Positions 16,512 to 24,237 of a DNA stretch of 64,000 nucleotides are shown piece after piece; positions within the stretch are counted from its first letter, which is position 1, and each line of letters opens with the position of its first letter. A model generated the notes under the pieces. The model was not told the origin of the DNA. It was given only the letters and a program-made list of their open reading frames with translations, and did not search any database. Origin of the DNA: an uncultured Clostridia bacterium (GTDB taxonomy: Bacteria; Bacillota; Clostridia; UMGS1810); contig CAKSTI010000009.1 in the NCBI GenBank assembly GCA_934500705.1, positions 53,583 to 117,582 on the forward strand, written 5' to 3'. Both the position numbers and the translations under genes were made by a program.

Positions 16512-17923
16512 TTTTCGTCCTCCATAAGTACTGAGTCAATAACTGTGATTTTTCCGTCAGATGTTACGTACAAGTTGTAGACTGCCTTTTTAATTACGGA
16601 ACTTTCGCCTTCAAATGTTCTCAGATACGAAAATTCTGCCGTGCAGTTGCCGGGCTTTTTGCCCGTTATATCAAACTCGAACGTACCACCGGAGCCGACT
16701 ATGCCGCTGTCCGTCTGCGAAGGTGTGTATTTTGCCTCGGCAACTTCAATTTTTTCGCTCTTGTCGCCCGTGTACTCCCAAGTGTAACCCGTTGTGGGAT
16801 TACCGTCGAGGGTTACCGCAAGAACGTCAACGTCAGCATCGCCGAGGTCTACGCCGAATATGTCCTCGTTGCCGTAGTACGGAAATTCAATGGTTATAAT
16901 TCCTGCCACATAGGGCGCAATTTTGTAAGTGTTGAAGTATGCCTCAATGCCGGTGTCCGTCATACGGATTTCGGGAATGCAGTCGTCTTTTTTAAGCGTT
17001 TCCTTTGCGTCCCCAAAGAAGGCTTCGGGTTCTTTGTCTATTTCCTTGGCAAACTGCTCTGCGATGTACTCCTTTGCCTTTGCCTCGTCCATATTCAAAA
17101 TTCCCGACAGTGAGAGCTGTGCCCCCTCGTCAACGTCGTAAACTTCCGAATACTCATATGTTGACGGGTGTGCGCCCCTCAAATCCGCAAAAACCTGGAA
17201 CGTAACACCGAAAAAGCTGTTCCTGTCGGTGTCTACGTCATATGTAAAGTCCATCTCGTATGCGCCCCAGTTTTCGCCCTCGCCGAGTGATGAATAGTGC
17301 TCCCTTGCACCGTCAAGAGTTTCCGCTTCCGATGATTTTACAAATTCGAGCGCCTCATCTTTAAAGTGAGTGTTAAGCTCATCTATGTAGGAGTTGTTCT
17401 CTGTATTTTCAATCTGCGGATATTCGCAAGAAATATTTAAAATTACCGTGCCGTCGTCGGCTTTAAACTGCTTTTCGATTTTTTCGGTCTTTACGGTGTG
17501 GCGTGTCTTTTTTGTTTCTATTATAACTGTGTTTGTGTCGTTGTCCCAGTCGACAAAGGCGTTCATACCCTCGGATATGGCACGCACGGGGACAAAAGTT
17601 CTGTCGTTTTTAATGGCGGCGGGAACGTCGAGTTTGACCGTCTTGTCTTTAAGGAACATCTCGTCCGAGCCGATGTTAAGGCTTACATACCGTGTTCCTT
17701 TTTTTGCAAAAACGGTTTCGGACTCGTCAAAGTACGAAACGTCACAGCCGAGCGCCTCAAAGATTGCACGCAGGGGAACGAGCACACGGTCGCTCTCCAT
17801 ATACGGCTCAGCGTCGAAGGTGAGCGCTTTGCCGTTCACCGTAACGCCTATTGCGCTGTCGGCAGATACCGGTGCGCACATTGCCAGGGAAAGACCCAGG
17901 GCAACCAAAGCAGATTTTTTCAT
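16508..17923 (-). CDS. Secreted protein: stalk, DUF3298-like and chagasin-like domains
   Basis: A 471-residue exported protein with signal peptide 1-22. Residues about 25-135 are a copper amine oxidase N-terminal-like stalk domain (VTVNGKALTFDAEPYMESDRV, VPLRAIFEALGCDV, RTFVPVRAISEGMNAFVDWD). The middle (about 150-345) resembles the DUF4163/DUF3298 pair found in RsiV-like proteins. The C-terminal part has LDGNPTTGYTWEY, the loop motif of chagasin-type (I42) cysteine protease inhibitors. It could inhibit proteases at the cell surface. A consensus promoter lies at 17969-17997 and AGGAGG precedes the ATG. The SLH gene follows with an ATGA overlap. Confidence 0.85.
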   Translation of the reverse strand: MKKSALVALGLSLAMCAPVSADSAIGVTVNGKALTFDAEPYMESDRVLVPLRAIFEALGCDVSYFDESETVFAKKGTRYVSLNIGSDEMFLKDKTVKLDVPAAIKNDRTFVPVRAISEGMNAFVDWDNDTNTVIIETKKTRHTVKTEKIEKQFKADDGTVILNISCEYPQIENTENNSYIDELNTHFKDEALEFVKSSEAETLDGAREHYSSLGEGENWGAYEMDFTYDVDTDRNSFFGVTFQVFADLRGAHPSTYEYSEVYDVDEGAQLSLSGILNMDEAKAKEYIAEQFAKEIDKEPEAFFGDAKETLKKDDCIPEIRMTDTGIEAYFNTYKIAPYVAGIITIEFPYYGNEDIFGVDLGDADVDVLAVTLDGNPTTGYTWEYTGDKSEKIEVAEAKYTPSQTDSGIVGSGGTFEFDITGKKPGNCTAEFSYLRTFEGESSVIKKAVYNLYVTSDGKITVIDSVLMEDEK

Positions 17924-17968
17924 AATAATACCTCCTTAATACTGTATGGTTTGTATTGATACAGTTAC

Positions 17969-17997
17969 ATTATACATATAAGAAAAGTCTTTGTCAA
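17969..17997 (-). promoter_or_regulatory. Promoter of the stalk/SLH gene pair
   Basis: A fully consensus sigma-A promoter on the minus strand: TTGACA (17992-17997), a 17-base spacer, TATAAT (17969-17974), about 45 bases before the ATG. Strong constitutive expression is expected. Confidence 0.9.
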
Positions 17998-18059
17998 TAC
18001 GATTTATGTTAAATCTATATTATATTTTAATGATATTTTGAAAAAATTGAAAAAAACAC

Positions 18060-18088
18060 TTGCAAAATGTAAATATTTTTGGTACAAT
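18060..18088 (+). promoter_or_regulatory. Promoter of rpmB
   Basis: TTGCAA (18060-18065), 17 bases, TACAAT (18083-18088), about 45 bases before the rpmB ATG; divergent from the stalk-protein promoter. Confidence 0.8.
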
Positions 18089-18133
18089 ATAGGCTGTGTC
18101 TAATTTCGTAATAATAATTGGAGGTGCATATAT

Positions 18134-18322
18134 ATGGCAAAATGCGATATTTGCGGAAAAGGAGTCGCTTTCGGAATAAAAGTCAGCCACTCACACAGAA
18201 GGTCAAACAGAGCTTGGAAAGCTAACGTAAGAACCGTAAGAGCGCTTGTAAACGGTACTCCCAAGAGAATACACGTTTGCACAAGCTGCTTACGTTCAAA
18301 CAAGGTTACAAGAGCCGTTTGA
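18134..18322 (+). CDS. rpmB: 50S ribosomal protein L28
   Basis: A 62-residue basic protein, the usual length for Firmicute L28. MAKCDICGKGVAFGIKVSHS and the later VCTSCLRSNKVTRAV give the two CxxC pairs that bind zinc in the C+ form of L28. It is a component of the large ribosomal subunit. GGAGGTG lies 8 bases before the ATG. The gene is monocistronic, with its own promoter and a strong terminator. Confidence 0.98.
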   Translation: MAKCDICGKGVAFGIKVSHSHRRSNRAWKANVRTVRALVNGTPKRIHVCTSCLRSNKVTRAV

Positions 18323-18328
18323 TGCAAT

Positions 18329-18351
18329 GCGGAGCACAGCTCCGCTTTTTT
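18329..18351 (+). terminator. rpmB terminator
   Basis: GCGGAGC and GCTCCGC form a 7-bp stem with a 3-base loop, followed by TTTTTT (18346-18351), 7 bases after the rpmB stop. Confidence 0.92.
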
Positions 18352-18360
18352 AATGCAGTT

Positions 18361-18390
18361 CAGGGTGTGCCGCATATGCGGCGCACCCTG
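18361..18390. repeat. Long perfect-stem hairpin after rpmB
   Basis: A 30-base inverted repeat (CAGGGTGTGCCGCAT / ATGCGGCGCACCCTG) with a single G-U pair. There is no T-run on either side, so it may be a back-up terminator or an mRNA-stabilising structure. Only one copy is seen in the window. Confidence 0.6.
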
Positions 18391-18494
18391 ATTTTCGTTA
18401 TGTAACCTTAAATATTTTTTTCAAAAAGCTCTTTACAAATCCGGGAAAGTTCAAAACCACTACTTTCAATGCCCGACACTCCTTTTACGCATTT

Positions 18495-18692
18495 TCAGAA
18501 GAAACTGCTGTTTATAAGGCAGAAACACAGAAAAAGGAGAAGAACACATTCCAAAACCGCAATGAATATCGGCGGCAGGAAAAGCGCCATTAAAACTCCG
18601 GCAACAAAGCCGCATATAATGCACACAAACAGAGTTTTGCCCAGACGCTGTAAAAACATTTTAAATCCACCGCCGCATTTTCCGCATTTCAC
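18495..18692 (-). CDS. Small membrane protein, unknown function
   Basis: A 65-residue protein. The N-terminus MKCGKCGGGFKMF has a CxxC pair; two hydrophobic segments follow (about residues 20-41 and 43-62). AAGGTG lies upstream of the ATG. It is 49 bases after the peptidoglycan-binding gene on the same strand and may be the last gene of that group. I do not recognise a family. A false gene cannot be excluded at this size. Confidence 0.5.
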   Translation of the reverse strand: MKCGKCGGGFKMFLQRLGKTLFVCIICGFVAGVLMALFLPPIFIAVLECVLLLFLCFCLINSSFF

Positions 18693-18741
18693 ACCTTATT
18701 CAGTCCTTTCATTATATTATATGTCCGTCGGGCGCATAGCG

Positions 18742-19275
18742 TTACCGTCTTAAATTTTCCACCCTGTTTTTTGTAATATACGTGTTGTAAAGGTCGTTTA
18801 AAGCGTTTACAAATTCTCTGTCTATGGCATCGCCCGGAGTTATTCCGCTCACAATCTGAATACGCTCCACCGCATCGGCGGTTGCCTCGTCGTAAACTCC
18901 GGTGACGTACACCTTTCCGAGGTTAGGAAACTGCTCGGAGAGAGCGAGCATCATAGCCTGAATAACATACAGGCTCACATCTACCTCACCGGGATTTACG
19001 GGAGCGCCCTTTTCACCGAAAATGTGCACGCAGATGTCAAGCTCGTTAAGGCGCAAAATCTCGTTGTAAACCTCCGACAGCTTATCCCAAGTGTCATTGT
19101 CCACCTCGCCCGTTACGGGCAAGCCATAGCTTTTTTGAAAACTCATCACACTGTTTTTTGTTTCCTTGTCGTATATTCCGTCGGGAATTGCGGCAATTAC
19201 GTCGGGATTGTATGCAGCGATTTTCCTCAGCATTTTTTGAATTGTGCTTACAGGTCCCACAGGTCTGTTATTCAT
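18742..19275 (-). CDS. Protein with two peptidoglycan-binding domains
   Basis: About 177 residues. Two PG_binding_1-type units are visible: one around IPDGIYDKETKNSVMSFQKSYGL and one around VTGVYDEATADAVERIQIVSG, each with the usual G-x-x-x-x-x-T pattern. There is no signal peptide, as in several spore-cortex proteins that act inside the mother cell. The ATG at 19275 has GGAGGTG 7 bases upstream. It overlaps the end of the upstream SpoIID-like gene by 8 bases, so the two are coupled. Confidence 0.85.
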   Translation of the reverse strand: MNNRPVGPVSTIQKMLRKIAAYNPDVIAAIPDGIYDKETKNSVMSFQKSYGLPVTGEVDNDTWDKLSEVYNEILRLNELDICVHIFGEKGAPVNPGEVDVSLYVIQAMMLALSEQFPNLGKVYVTGVYDEATADAVERIQIVSGITPGDAIDREFVNALNDLYNTYITKNRVENLRR

Positions 19276-20434
19276 TGTTTTCACCTCCGCTTTCAAAGTC
19301 GCTGTCGCCCACGCTCAACTTTTTTCCGGGGAAGTTTTGAATATTCATCTTTGGAACGAGAACGGCGTTTACAAGCCCCTCAAAAGCGTCATAAACAGCA
19401 TTCCACGTGTTTCTGCCCACAATGCCGTCTGCCGTCAGACCGAACTGCCTTTGCGCCGCACGCACGGCGTCGAGCGTTGCCCGGTCAAATGTTCCGGTTA
19501 TTCTGAGCGATGGTATGGTGTCGTAAAACTCGCTTAAAACGCTCAAAAAATACTGGAAAGCCGACACCTTGTTTCCGCTGTCGCCGTACCTTATCGGCTG
19601 TGAGTATTGCAGTGATGTTCCGAAAAACGTCACTCCCTGGCTGTCGAGCTCCGCAAGACGCAAAATTGCAACGTAGAGCAGAACCATTCTGTTCCACGTG
19701 CCGGGGCCGACAATTCCGTCCGGCGTTAGGTTGAAAATCTGCTGAAAAGTCCTTACCGAGCGCTCCGTCGACTCGCCGAAAATTCCGTCTATCGTAACTG
19801 CCGGTATTGCAGGGTATGCACGGGCAATGACGTTTATCATACTTTGTATCACAATTACGGAAGGCCCGCTGTTTCCAATGCTGATGGGCACTCCGGGGTA
19901 GGCGTCCTGCACGTTTGAGATGGGCGTGTTGCGCACAAGCTCAATGTCGTCTCCGTAGTAATAGTTAAGTATCTGCATTGAGCTGTAACCCTGCTGAGCC
20001 AGGTTTTCGCTGCCCCACTGCGATAGCCCGTTGCACGTGACGGTTGTGCCGTTGCAGTACTTTGCCGCCAGCGGCTCAATGTAACCTTTGCGTCTTATGT
20101 AGGTTGTAAAAATCTCGTCGACTATTGCGTCGATGTTTTCAAAAATCGTTCTCCCGTTTATAAATTTCTGGTCGTATGCCGTGGAACTGGTAATGTCAAA
20201 GTCGTAGCCACGGCTGCGGTAAAATCTGGTGTAAACACGGTTTAGCGCATAGGAAATCTGTGCGTAGATGTTGGCATATATTGCCGCCTCGCTCCAAGTC
20301 GGGTAAATTTCGCTTGATGCAACGTTTTTTATGTACTGAGCAAACGTAACCGTCACATTTTGCGCATCGGAGTCGGGCGGACCGAGATGAACCGTGATGT
20401 ACTGCGGTATTGTTGGTGTTACTAAAACCGGCAT
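19268..20434 (-). CDS. SpoIID-like and peptidoglycan-binding protein
   Basis: A 388-residue protein. The N-terminal half (IYANIYAQISYALNRVYTRF, then FENIDAIVDEIFTTYIRRKG, GLSQWGSENLAQQGYSSMQI) resembles the SpoIID/LytB-like domain. Two peptidoglycan-binding units follow (around TIDGIFGESTERSVRTFQQI and ITGTFDRATLDAVRAAQRQF). No signal peptide is present. A role at the spore cortex or forespore septum is likely but inferred. GAGGGGG precedes the ATG. It is followed by a second peptidoglycan-binding gene with an 8-base overlap. Confidence 0.82.
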   Translation of the reverse strand: MPVLVTPTIPQYITVHLGPPDSDAQNVTVTFAQYIKNVASSEIYPTWSEAAIYANIYAQISYALNRVYTRFYRSRGYDFDITSSTAYDQKFINGRTIFENIDAIVDEIFTTYIRRKGYIEPLAAKYCNGTTVTCNGLSQWGSENLAQQGYSSMQILNYYYGDDIELVRNTPISNVQDAYPGVPISIGNSGPSVIVIQSMINVIARAYPAIPAVTIDGIFGESTERSVRTFQQIFNLTPDGIVGPGTWNRMVLLYVAILRLAELDSQGVTFFGTSLQYSQPIRYGDSGNKVSAFQYFLSVLSEFYDTIPSLRITGTFDRATLDAVRAAQRQFGLTADGIVGRNTWNAVYDAFEGLVNAVLVPKMNIQNFPGKKLSVGDSDFESGGENNE

Positions 20435-20461
20435 ATTAACCCCCTCAATCGAAAGATATTC

Positions 20462-20848
20462 TCACAAATTCTGCGGAGTTTCCGTAAAGATTTCCGCCTT
20501 GTTGTCATATGTTTCGTTTTCCGCAAGCGGGACGAGCGATGCGTCCACAATAGTCGTCTGCCTTGCAAAAATCTGTGCGTCGCCGATGAATATTGTGTAA
20601 TAACCGGGGTGGTCAACCCTCACGTCCACCAGCGCATACGGTACGCCTTGCGACGGACTCTGACTCATTGACTCGTCGGGCGCCTCCACCGTGACGGACG
20701 TTGTGACACCGCTTAAATCCGTTGTTCTTTTTCCGAGCAGTTCGTGACCGCCGCCCGAGCGCCTTGTTATTGTTACCACAGCACTCGGAACGGGTATTTC
20801 GCCCTTTGATGTAGAAACTCTTGCTTTAATATAACCGTTTTCCGGCAT
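20462..20848 (-). CDS. Small beta-rich protein of the cortex gene group
   Basis: A 128-residue protein. The first half (YIKARVSTSKGEIPVPSAVV and KRTTDLSGVTTSVTVEAP) looks like a carboxypeptidase-regulatory or prealbumin-like beta sandwich, which is common in surface-attached proteins. There is no signal peptide. It lies 27 bases upstream of the SpoIID-like gene and is the first gene of the group. The ribosome site GAGGTG is partly inside a palindrome at 20859-20879. Function unknown; the neighbourhood suggests a spore-envelope role. Confidence 0.7.
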   Translation of the reverse strand: MPENGYIKARVSTSKGEIPVPSAVVTITRRSGGGHELLGKRTTDLSGVTTSVTVEAPDESMSQSPSQGVPYALVDVRVDHPGYYTIFIGDAQIFARQTTIVDASLVPLAENETYDNKAEIFTETPQNL

Positions 20849-20858
20849 TTTTCACCAC

Positions 20859-20879
20859 CTCACAATATTATATTGTGAG
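20859..20879. promoter_or_regulatory. Palindrome overlapping a ribosome binding site
   Basis: CTCACAATA and TATTGTGAG form a 9-bp perfect stem around TTA. In the mRNA of the minus-strand gene at 20462-20848 the 3' arm (GTGAG) runs directly into the GAGGTG ribosome site. It could be a repressor operator or an RNA hairpin limiting translation. Confidence 0.5.
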
Positions 20880-20994
20880 AGGCAGCCGGTTATTACTATT
20901 CGATTTTCGACTATGCGAGCTTATAAAATCATAATTGCAAATAATACTTGTTTTGACAAATAAATTGTGATAAAATTGCTTTGAGGTGAAGCTT

Positions 20995-21672
20995 ATGACT
21001 GATTTGCAAAAAGAACTTTTTAAACTGCGTGACGAAAAATACAGAGAATTTCACAAAAATTTAATTCCCACCGTCGATGCCGACACCGTAATCGGAATAC
21101 GAACCCCTGCTCTGCGTGCGTTTGCCAAGGAGTATTACAAAAGGGGAGAGGTACGGGAGTTTTTGCACGCCCTGCCGCATAAATACTACGAGGAAAATAA
21201 CCTCCACGCTTTTCTCATAGAGCAGATTAAGGATTTTGACACCGCCCTTGCCGAAACCGAACGATTTGTGCATTACATAGACAACTGGGCAACTTGCGAC
21301 TGCTTTCTGCCCAAGGTTTTTGTCAAAAATGCGGACAGACTTCTGCCGAATATCAAAAGATGGATAGCCTCGGACGAAACATACACCGTCCGCTACGCCG
21401 TAGACCTGCTTATGAAGGTGTATCTTGACGGCAATTATAAAAAGGAGTATATGGAGCTTGTTGCCGGAGTGTCCTCCGACGAATATTATGTTAATATGGG
21501 CGTTGCCTGGTACTTTGCAACCGCTCTTGCAAAGCAGTATGACGATGCACTTTCCTTTATCGAGTCGCACGCACTCAAACCGTGGGTGCACAACAAGTCC
21601 ATTCAAAAGGCAACGGAAAGCCGCAGAATACCGCCCGAAACAAAGGAGTATTTAAAAAGTCTTAAAGTGTGA
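20995..21672 (+). CDS. DNA alkylation repair protein (AlkD family)
   Basis: A 225-residue all-helical HEAT-repeat protein of the AlkC/AlkD DNA glycosylase family. Conserved-looking segments are IRTPALRAFAKEY, YIDNWATCDCF (the Trp-Asp region that contacts the lesion) and TVRYAVDLLMKVYLDGNYKK, followed by VNMGVAWYFATALAK. The family removes positively charged N3- and N7-alkylpurines. The ATG at 20995 has GAGGTG 7 bases upstream. The gene stands alone and converges with the EAL gene. Confidence 0.92.
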   Translation: MTDLQKELFKLRDEKYREFHKNLIPTVDADTVIGIRTPALRAFAKEYYKRGEVREFLHALPHKYYEENNLHAFLIEQIKDFDTALAETERFVHYIDNWATCDCFLPKVFVKNADRLLPNIKRWIASDETYTVRYAVDLLMKVYLDGNYKKEYMELVAGVSSDEYYVNMGVAWYFATALAKQYDDALSFIESHALKPWVHNKSIQKATESRRIPPETKEYLKSLKV

Positions 21673-21688
21673 TTAGATGTTGGGACCG

Positions 21689-24223
21689 CTAACTGCCCTG
21701 CAAGTCAATGTGCAGTTTATTAATGTATTCAATCTCCGCCGTAATGTCCGAAAATACGGTAATCTGTACCGGCGGTTCTATTCCGGAAATATGCGTTGTG
21801 GAAACATTTGCCTTAATCCACGCCGTTTCATCACCGTTTCTTACAATCCGATAGACAATCTCCCTGTCCTCGCCCGTGGTAATTGCACTTGCCACGGCGC
21901 CTGCGACCATCTGTCTGTTCTCGGTGTGAGTAAGTTCCATAAGCTGTTTTAAAGAAACGCATATGTCATCGTTTCTTTCAATCCCGTGTATCTTATAAAA
22001 CTTGTCGTTTGCAATAATAAAGTTGACCTTGTCGCCCTCGGTGTATGCCGCAGTAATGCCGTTGCTGACACTGTCGAGCACGGCACGCAGTTTGTCCGCC
22101 GCACTTTCCTCCGCCATACGCAGATTGTGAATATCGGTAACGTCCATCGAAACTCCTATCAGAATGTTTTTGCCTATCCCGTCCAGGTTCACAACGGAGT
22201 TTGTAATCTGCACCCACACAATGCTCCCGTCACGCCTTTTGCAGCGGAAGTCGTGCGTTTCCGATTGCCCCGTGCGCACGACACGCTCCACTGCGTCCAT
22301 TGCCTTTGCATAATCTTCGGGCAAAATCAAGTCGTTGACGTTTTCGACTTCGTTTGCGTATTGCTCCTTTGTGTAGCCGTACATTTGGTAAAATCCGTTG
22401 TTTTTGTAGAGAACCGTAAAATTGTTTCTGTCCTTAAAGATTGTTGCGGTCACGCTTGCGTGAATACTGCGCATCATAGTGCCAAGCTGTGCCACAACGT
22501 TTCTTTCGTTTATCTCCGCCATACGCTGTTCGGTCATATTTACAGCCACGCCGTAGCACAAAATTCTGTCGTCCGTGCGTGCAAGCGTGCGCACCGTAAC
22601 ACGAATGTATTCCGTTTGGTTCCCGTTTGCGATTTTAACCTCACAGCTTGCCTCTTTGTGCGTGCTGACAGCTTTGTCTATTGTGTCAAAAAACACCGCA
22701 CGGTCGCTCTCGTTCATATACTTGGATACCGCCGCCCCGTGAAGCTCCGTTCCGGGCGGAATTATACCGCCGAACTGCTGAATGTACTGGTCATTAAGGC
22801 GCAGAATATGCGTTCTGCCGTTGTGGTATTCAAATATGCAGGTACCGCCCACGTAGCTGTTAAAAATCAGCGTGTCCATAGACTTTGGGTTCCAGAACTC
22901 GTTGCTGTCAAATGTTTCAAGCGTTTTAAGCCTTGACAGCTTGTGCTCCTTGTCGGAGACGTCCAACAGCCTCTCGTAAATATCAACCGGCATCGGCTTT
23001 GCGTAAAAATACCCCTGAATGTAGTAACAGCCAATCGACTTTAAATAGTCGGCAAGGCGCTTGTCCTCCACACCCTCGGCAATCACCGCCATACCGAGCC
23101 ACTTTGCCATACGGATTACTGACTCTATGATATTTCCGGCACGCTGACTGTCTGCTGAATTTTCAAAAAAGCGCATATCCAGCTTTAACACGGACGCCGG
23201 AATGTCCTTTAAAGTGTTGAGCGACGAGTAGCCGGAACCGAAGTCGTCAATCTCTACAATAAATCCAAGGTTGATTAGCTCTTTTACCTTTTCGTTTATC
23301 TCTGTCGCACTCTCGGCAAACGCCGACTCCGTTATTTCAAAACGGATAAGGTCATTGTGCAGTCGGTATTTGTTAATCAGCTCGGTTACAAACGGAATAA
23401 AGCTCTTGTGCAGAATATCCCTGCGTGAAACGTTTACCGAAATCGGCAGAGGTTCTTTTCCGCTGTCAATCCACTTTCTTAAAAGGGCGCACGAACGCTC
23501 CCATATGTACTTGTCAAGTTCGTAGATAAAGCCGTTTTGCTCAAAAATCGGTATAAACTCAGACGGCGGAATAAACTTGCCGTCCTTTTTCCACCGCACA
23601 AGCACCTCAGCACCGATGAGCGCACCGGTTGCGTGGTTGTACTGCGGCTGAAACCACGGCTCAAACTGCCCCGATGCAAGGGCGTCACGCATTTCGTATA
23701 TAACCTGCTGTCTTTTTACAAGATTTGTGCGCATATAGTCCTTGTAGTATTCAATGTCACGCTCGTAGTTGTTCCTTATGGCGTCCGCTGCCAGTTTTGC
23801 ACTGTCGTACAAGGTGTCGACAGACAATGCCGTGTCGTCAATAACGCATCTGCCCACACGCAGTCTTATGCGCTGAAAGATGCAGTCCGGCGTGCTTGCC
23901 GTGTCGTATGCATCGGACATTTCGTCGGAGGCTGAACAGACCCTCGGATACAGCGCCGCAAACTCATCTGCGGCAATATGGGCGCAGATTCCGCCAACCT
24001 CTGCCATATGCTTTGCCATTGTTGCACTTACGTGGCAGATTACATTGTCGCCCGTCTGCGTGCCGTACTGTGCGTTTACCTTGAAATTGTCAATGTTAAC
24101 ACAAGATAGAACGTAAAAACCCGCTTCGCACTCGCTTATCATTTGCCTTGCTTTTTCAAAAAATTGGTTTCTGTTGTATACTTTCCAGTCCTTACCGCCG
24201 GTTTTATGTTCTGCTTTTGTCAT
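21689..24223 (-). CDS. EAL-domain protein with degenerate GGDEF and PAS domains
   Basis: An 844-residue cytoplasmic protein. Residues about 12-155 are a GGDEF-type domain in which the signature is AADEF (84-88), so cyclase activity is unlikely. Residues about 175-425 are an EAL domain with E206 in EVLVRW, NVSRRD, FEITES, EIDDFGSGYSSL and AEGVE, all consistent with an active cyclic-di-GMP phosphodiesterase. Two or three PAS domains follow (about 450-840, with VSMDVTDIH and ITVFSDITAE ends). The order EAL then PAS is unusual. AGGAG precedes the ATG. It lies 14 bases after a second EAL gene, in one operon. Confidence 0.92.
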   Translation of the reverse strand: MTKAEHKTGGKDWKVYNRNQFFEKARQMISECEAGFYVLSCVNIDNFKVNAQYGTQTGDNVICHVSATMAKHMAEVGGICAHIAADEFAALYPRVCSASDEMSDAYDTASTPDCIFQRIRLRVGRCVIDDTALSVDTLYDSAKLAADAIRNNYERDIEYYKDYMRTNLVKRQQVIYEMRDALASGQFEPWFQPQYNHATGALIGAEVLVRWKKDGKFIPPSEFIPIFEQNGFIYELDKYIWERSCALLRKWIDSGKEPLPISVNVSRRDILHKSFIPFVTELINKYRLHNDLIRFEITESAFAESATEINEKVKELINLGFIVEIDDFGSGYSSLNTLKDIPASVLKLDMRFFENSADSQRAGNIIESVIRMAKWLGMAVIAEGVEDKRLADYLKSIGCYYIQGYFYAKPMPVDIYERLLDVSDKEHKLSRLKTLETFDSNEFWNPKSMDTLIFNSYVGGTCIFEYHNGRTHILRLNDQYIQQFGGIIPPGTELHGAAVSKYMNESDRAVFFDTIDKAVSTHKEASCEVKIANGNQTEYIRVTVRTLARTDDRILCYGVAVNMTEQRMAEINERNVVAQLGTMMRSIHASVTATIFKDRNNFTVLYKNNGFYQMYGYTKEQYANEVENVNDLILPEDYAKAMDAVERVVRTGQSETHDFRCKRRDGSIVWVQITNSVVNLDGIGKNILIGVSMDVTDIHNLRMAEESAADKLRAVLDSVSNGITAAYTEGDKVNFIIANDKFYKIHGIERNDDICVSLKQLMELTHTENRQMVAGAVASAITTGEDREIVYRIVRNGDETAWIKANVSTTHISGIEPPVQITVFSDITAEIEYINKLHIDLQGS

Positions 24224-24237
24224 AAAATTCTCCTAAA

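Noticed and set aside
18361..18390. The 30-base hairpin after rpmB as a REP element or mobile MITE
   Set aside because: Only one copy is seen in the window and there are no target-site duplications.
21986..22936. A 316-codon plus-strand frame
   Set aside because: It is antisense to the EAL/PAS protein, has no ribosome site and encodes no known domain.
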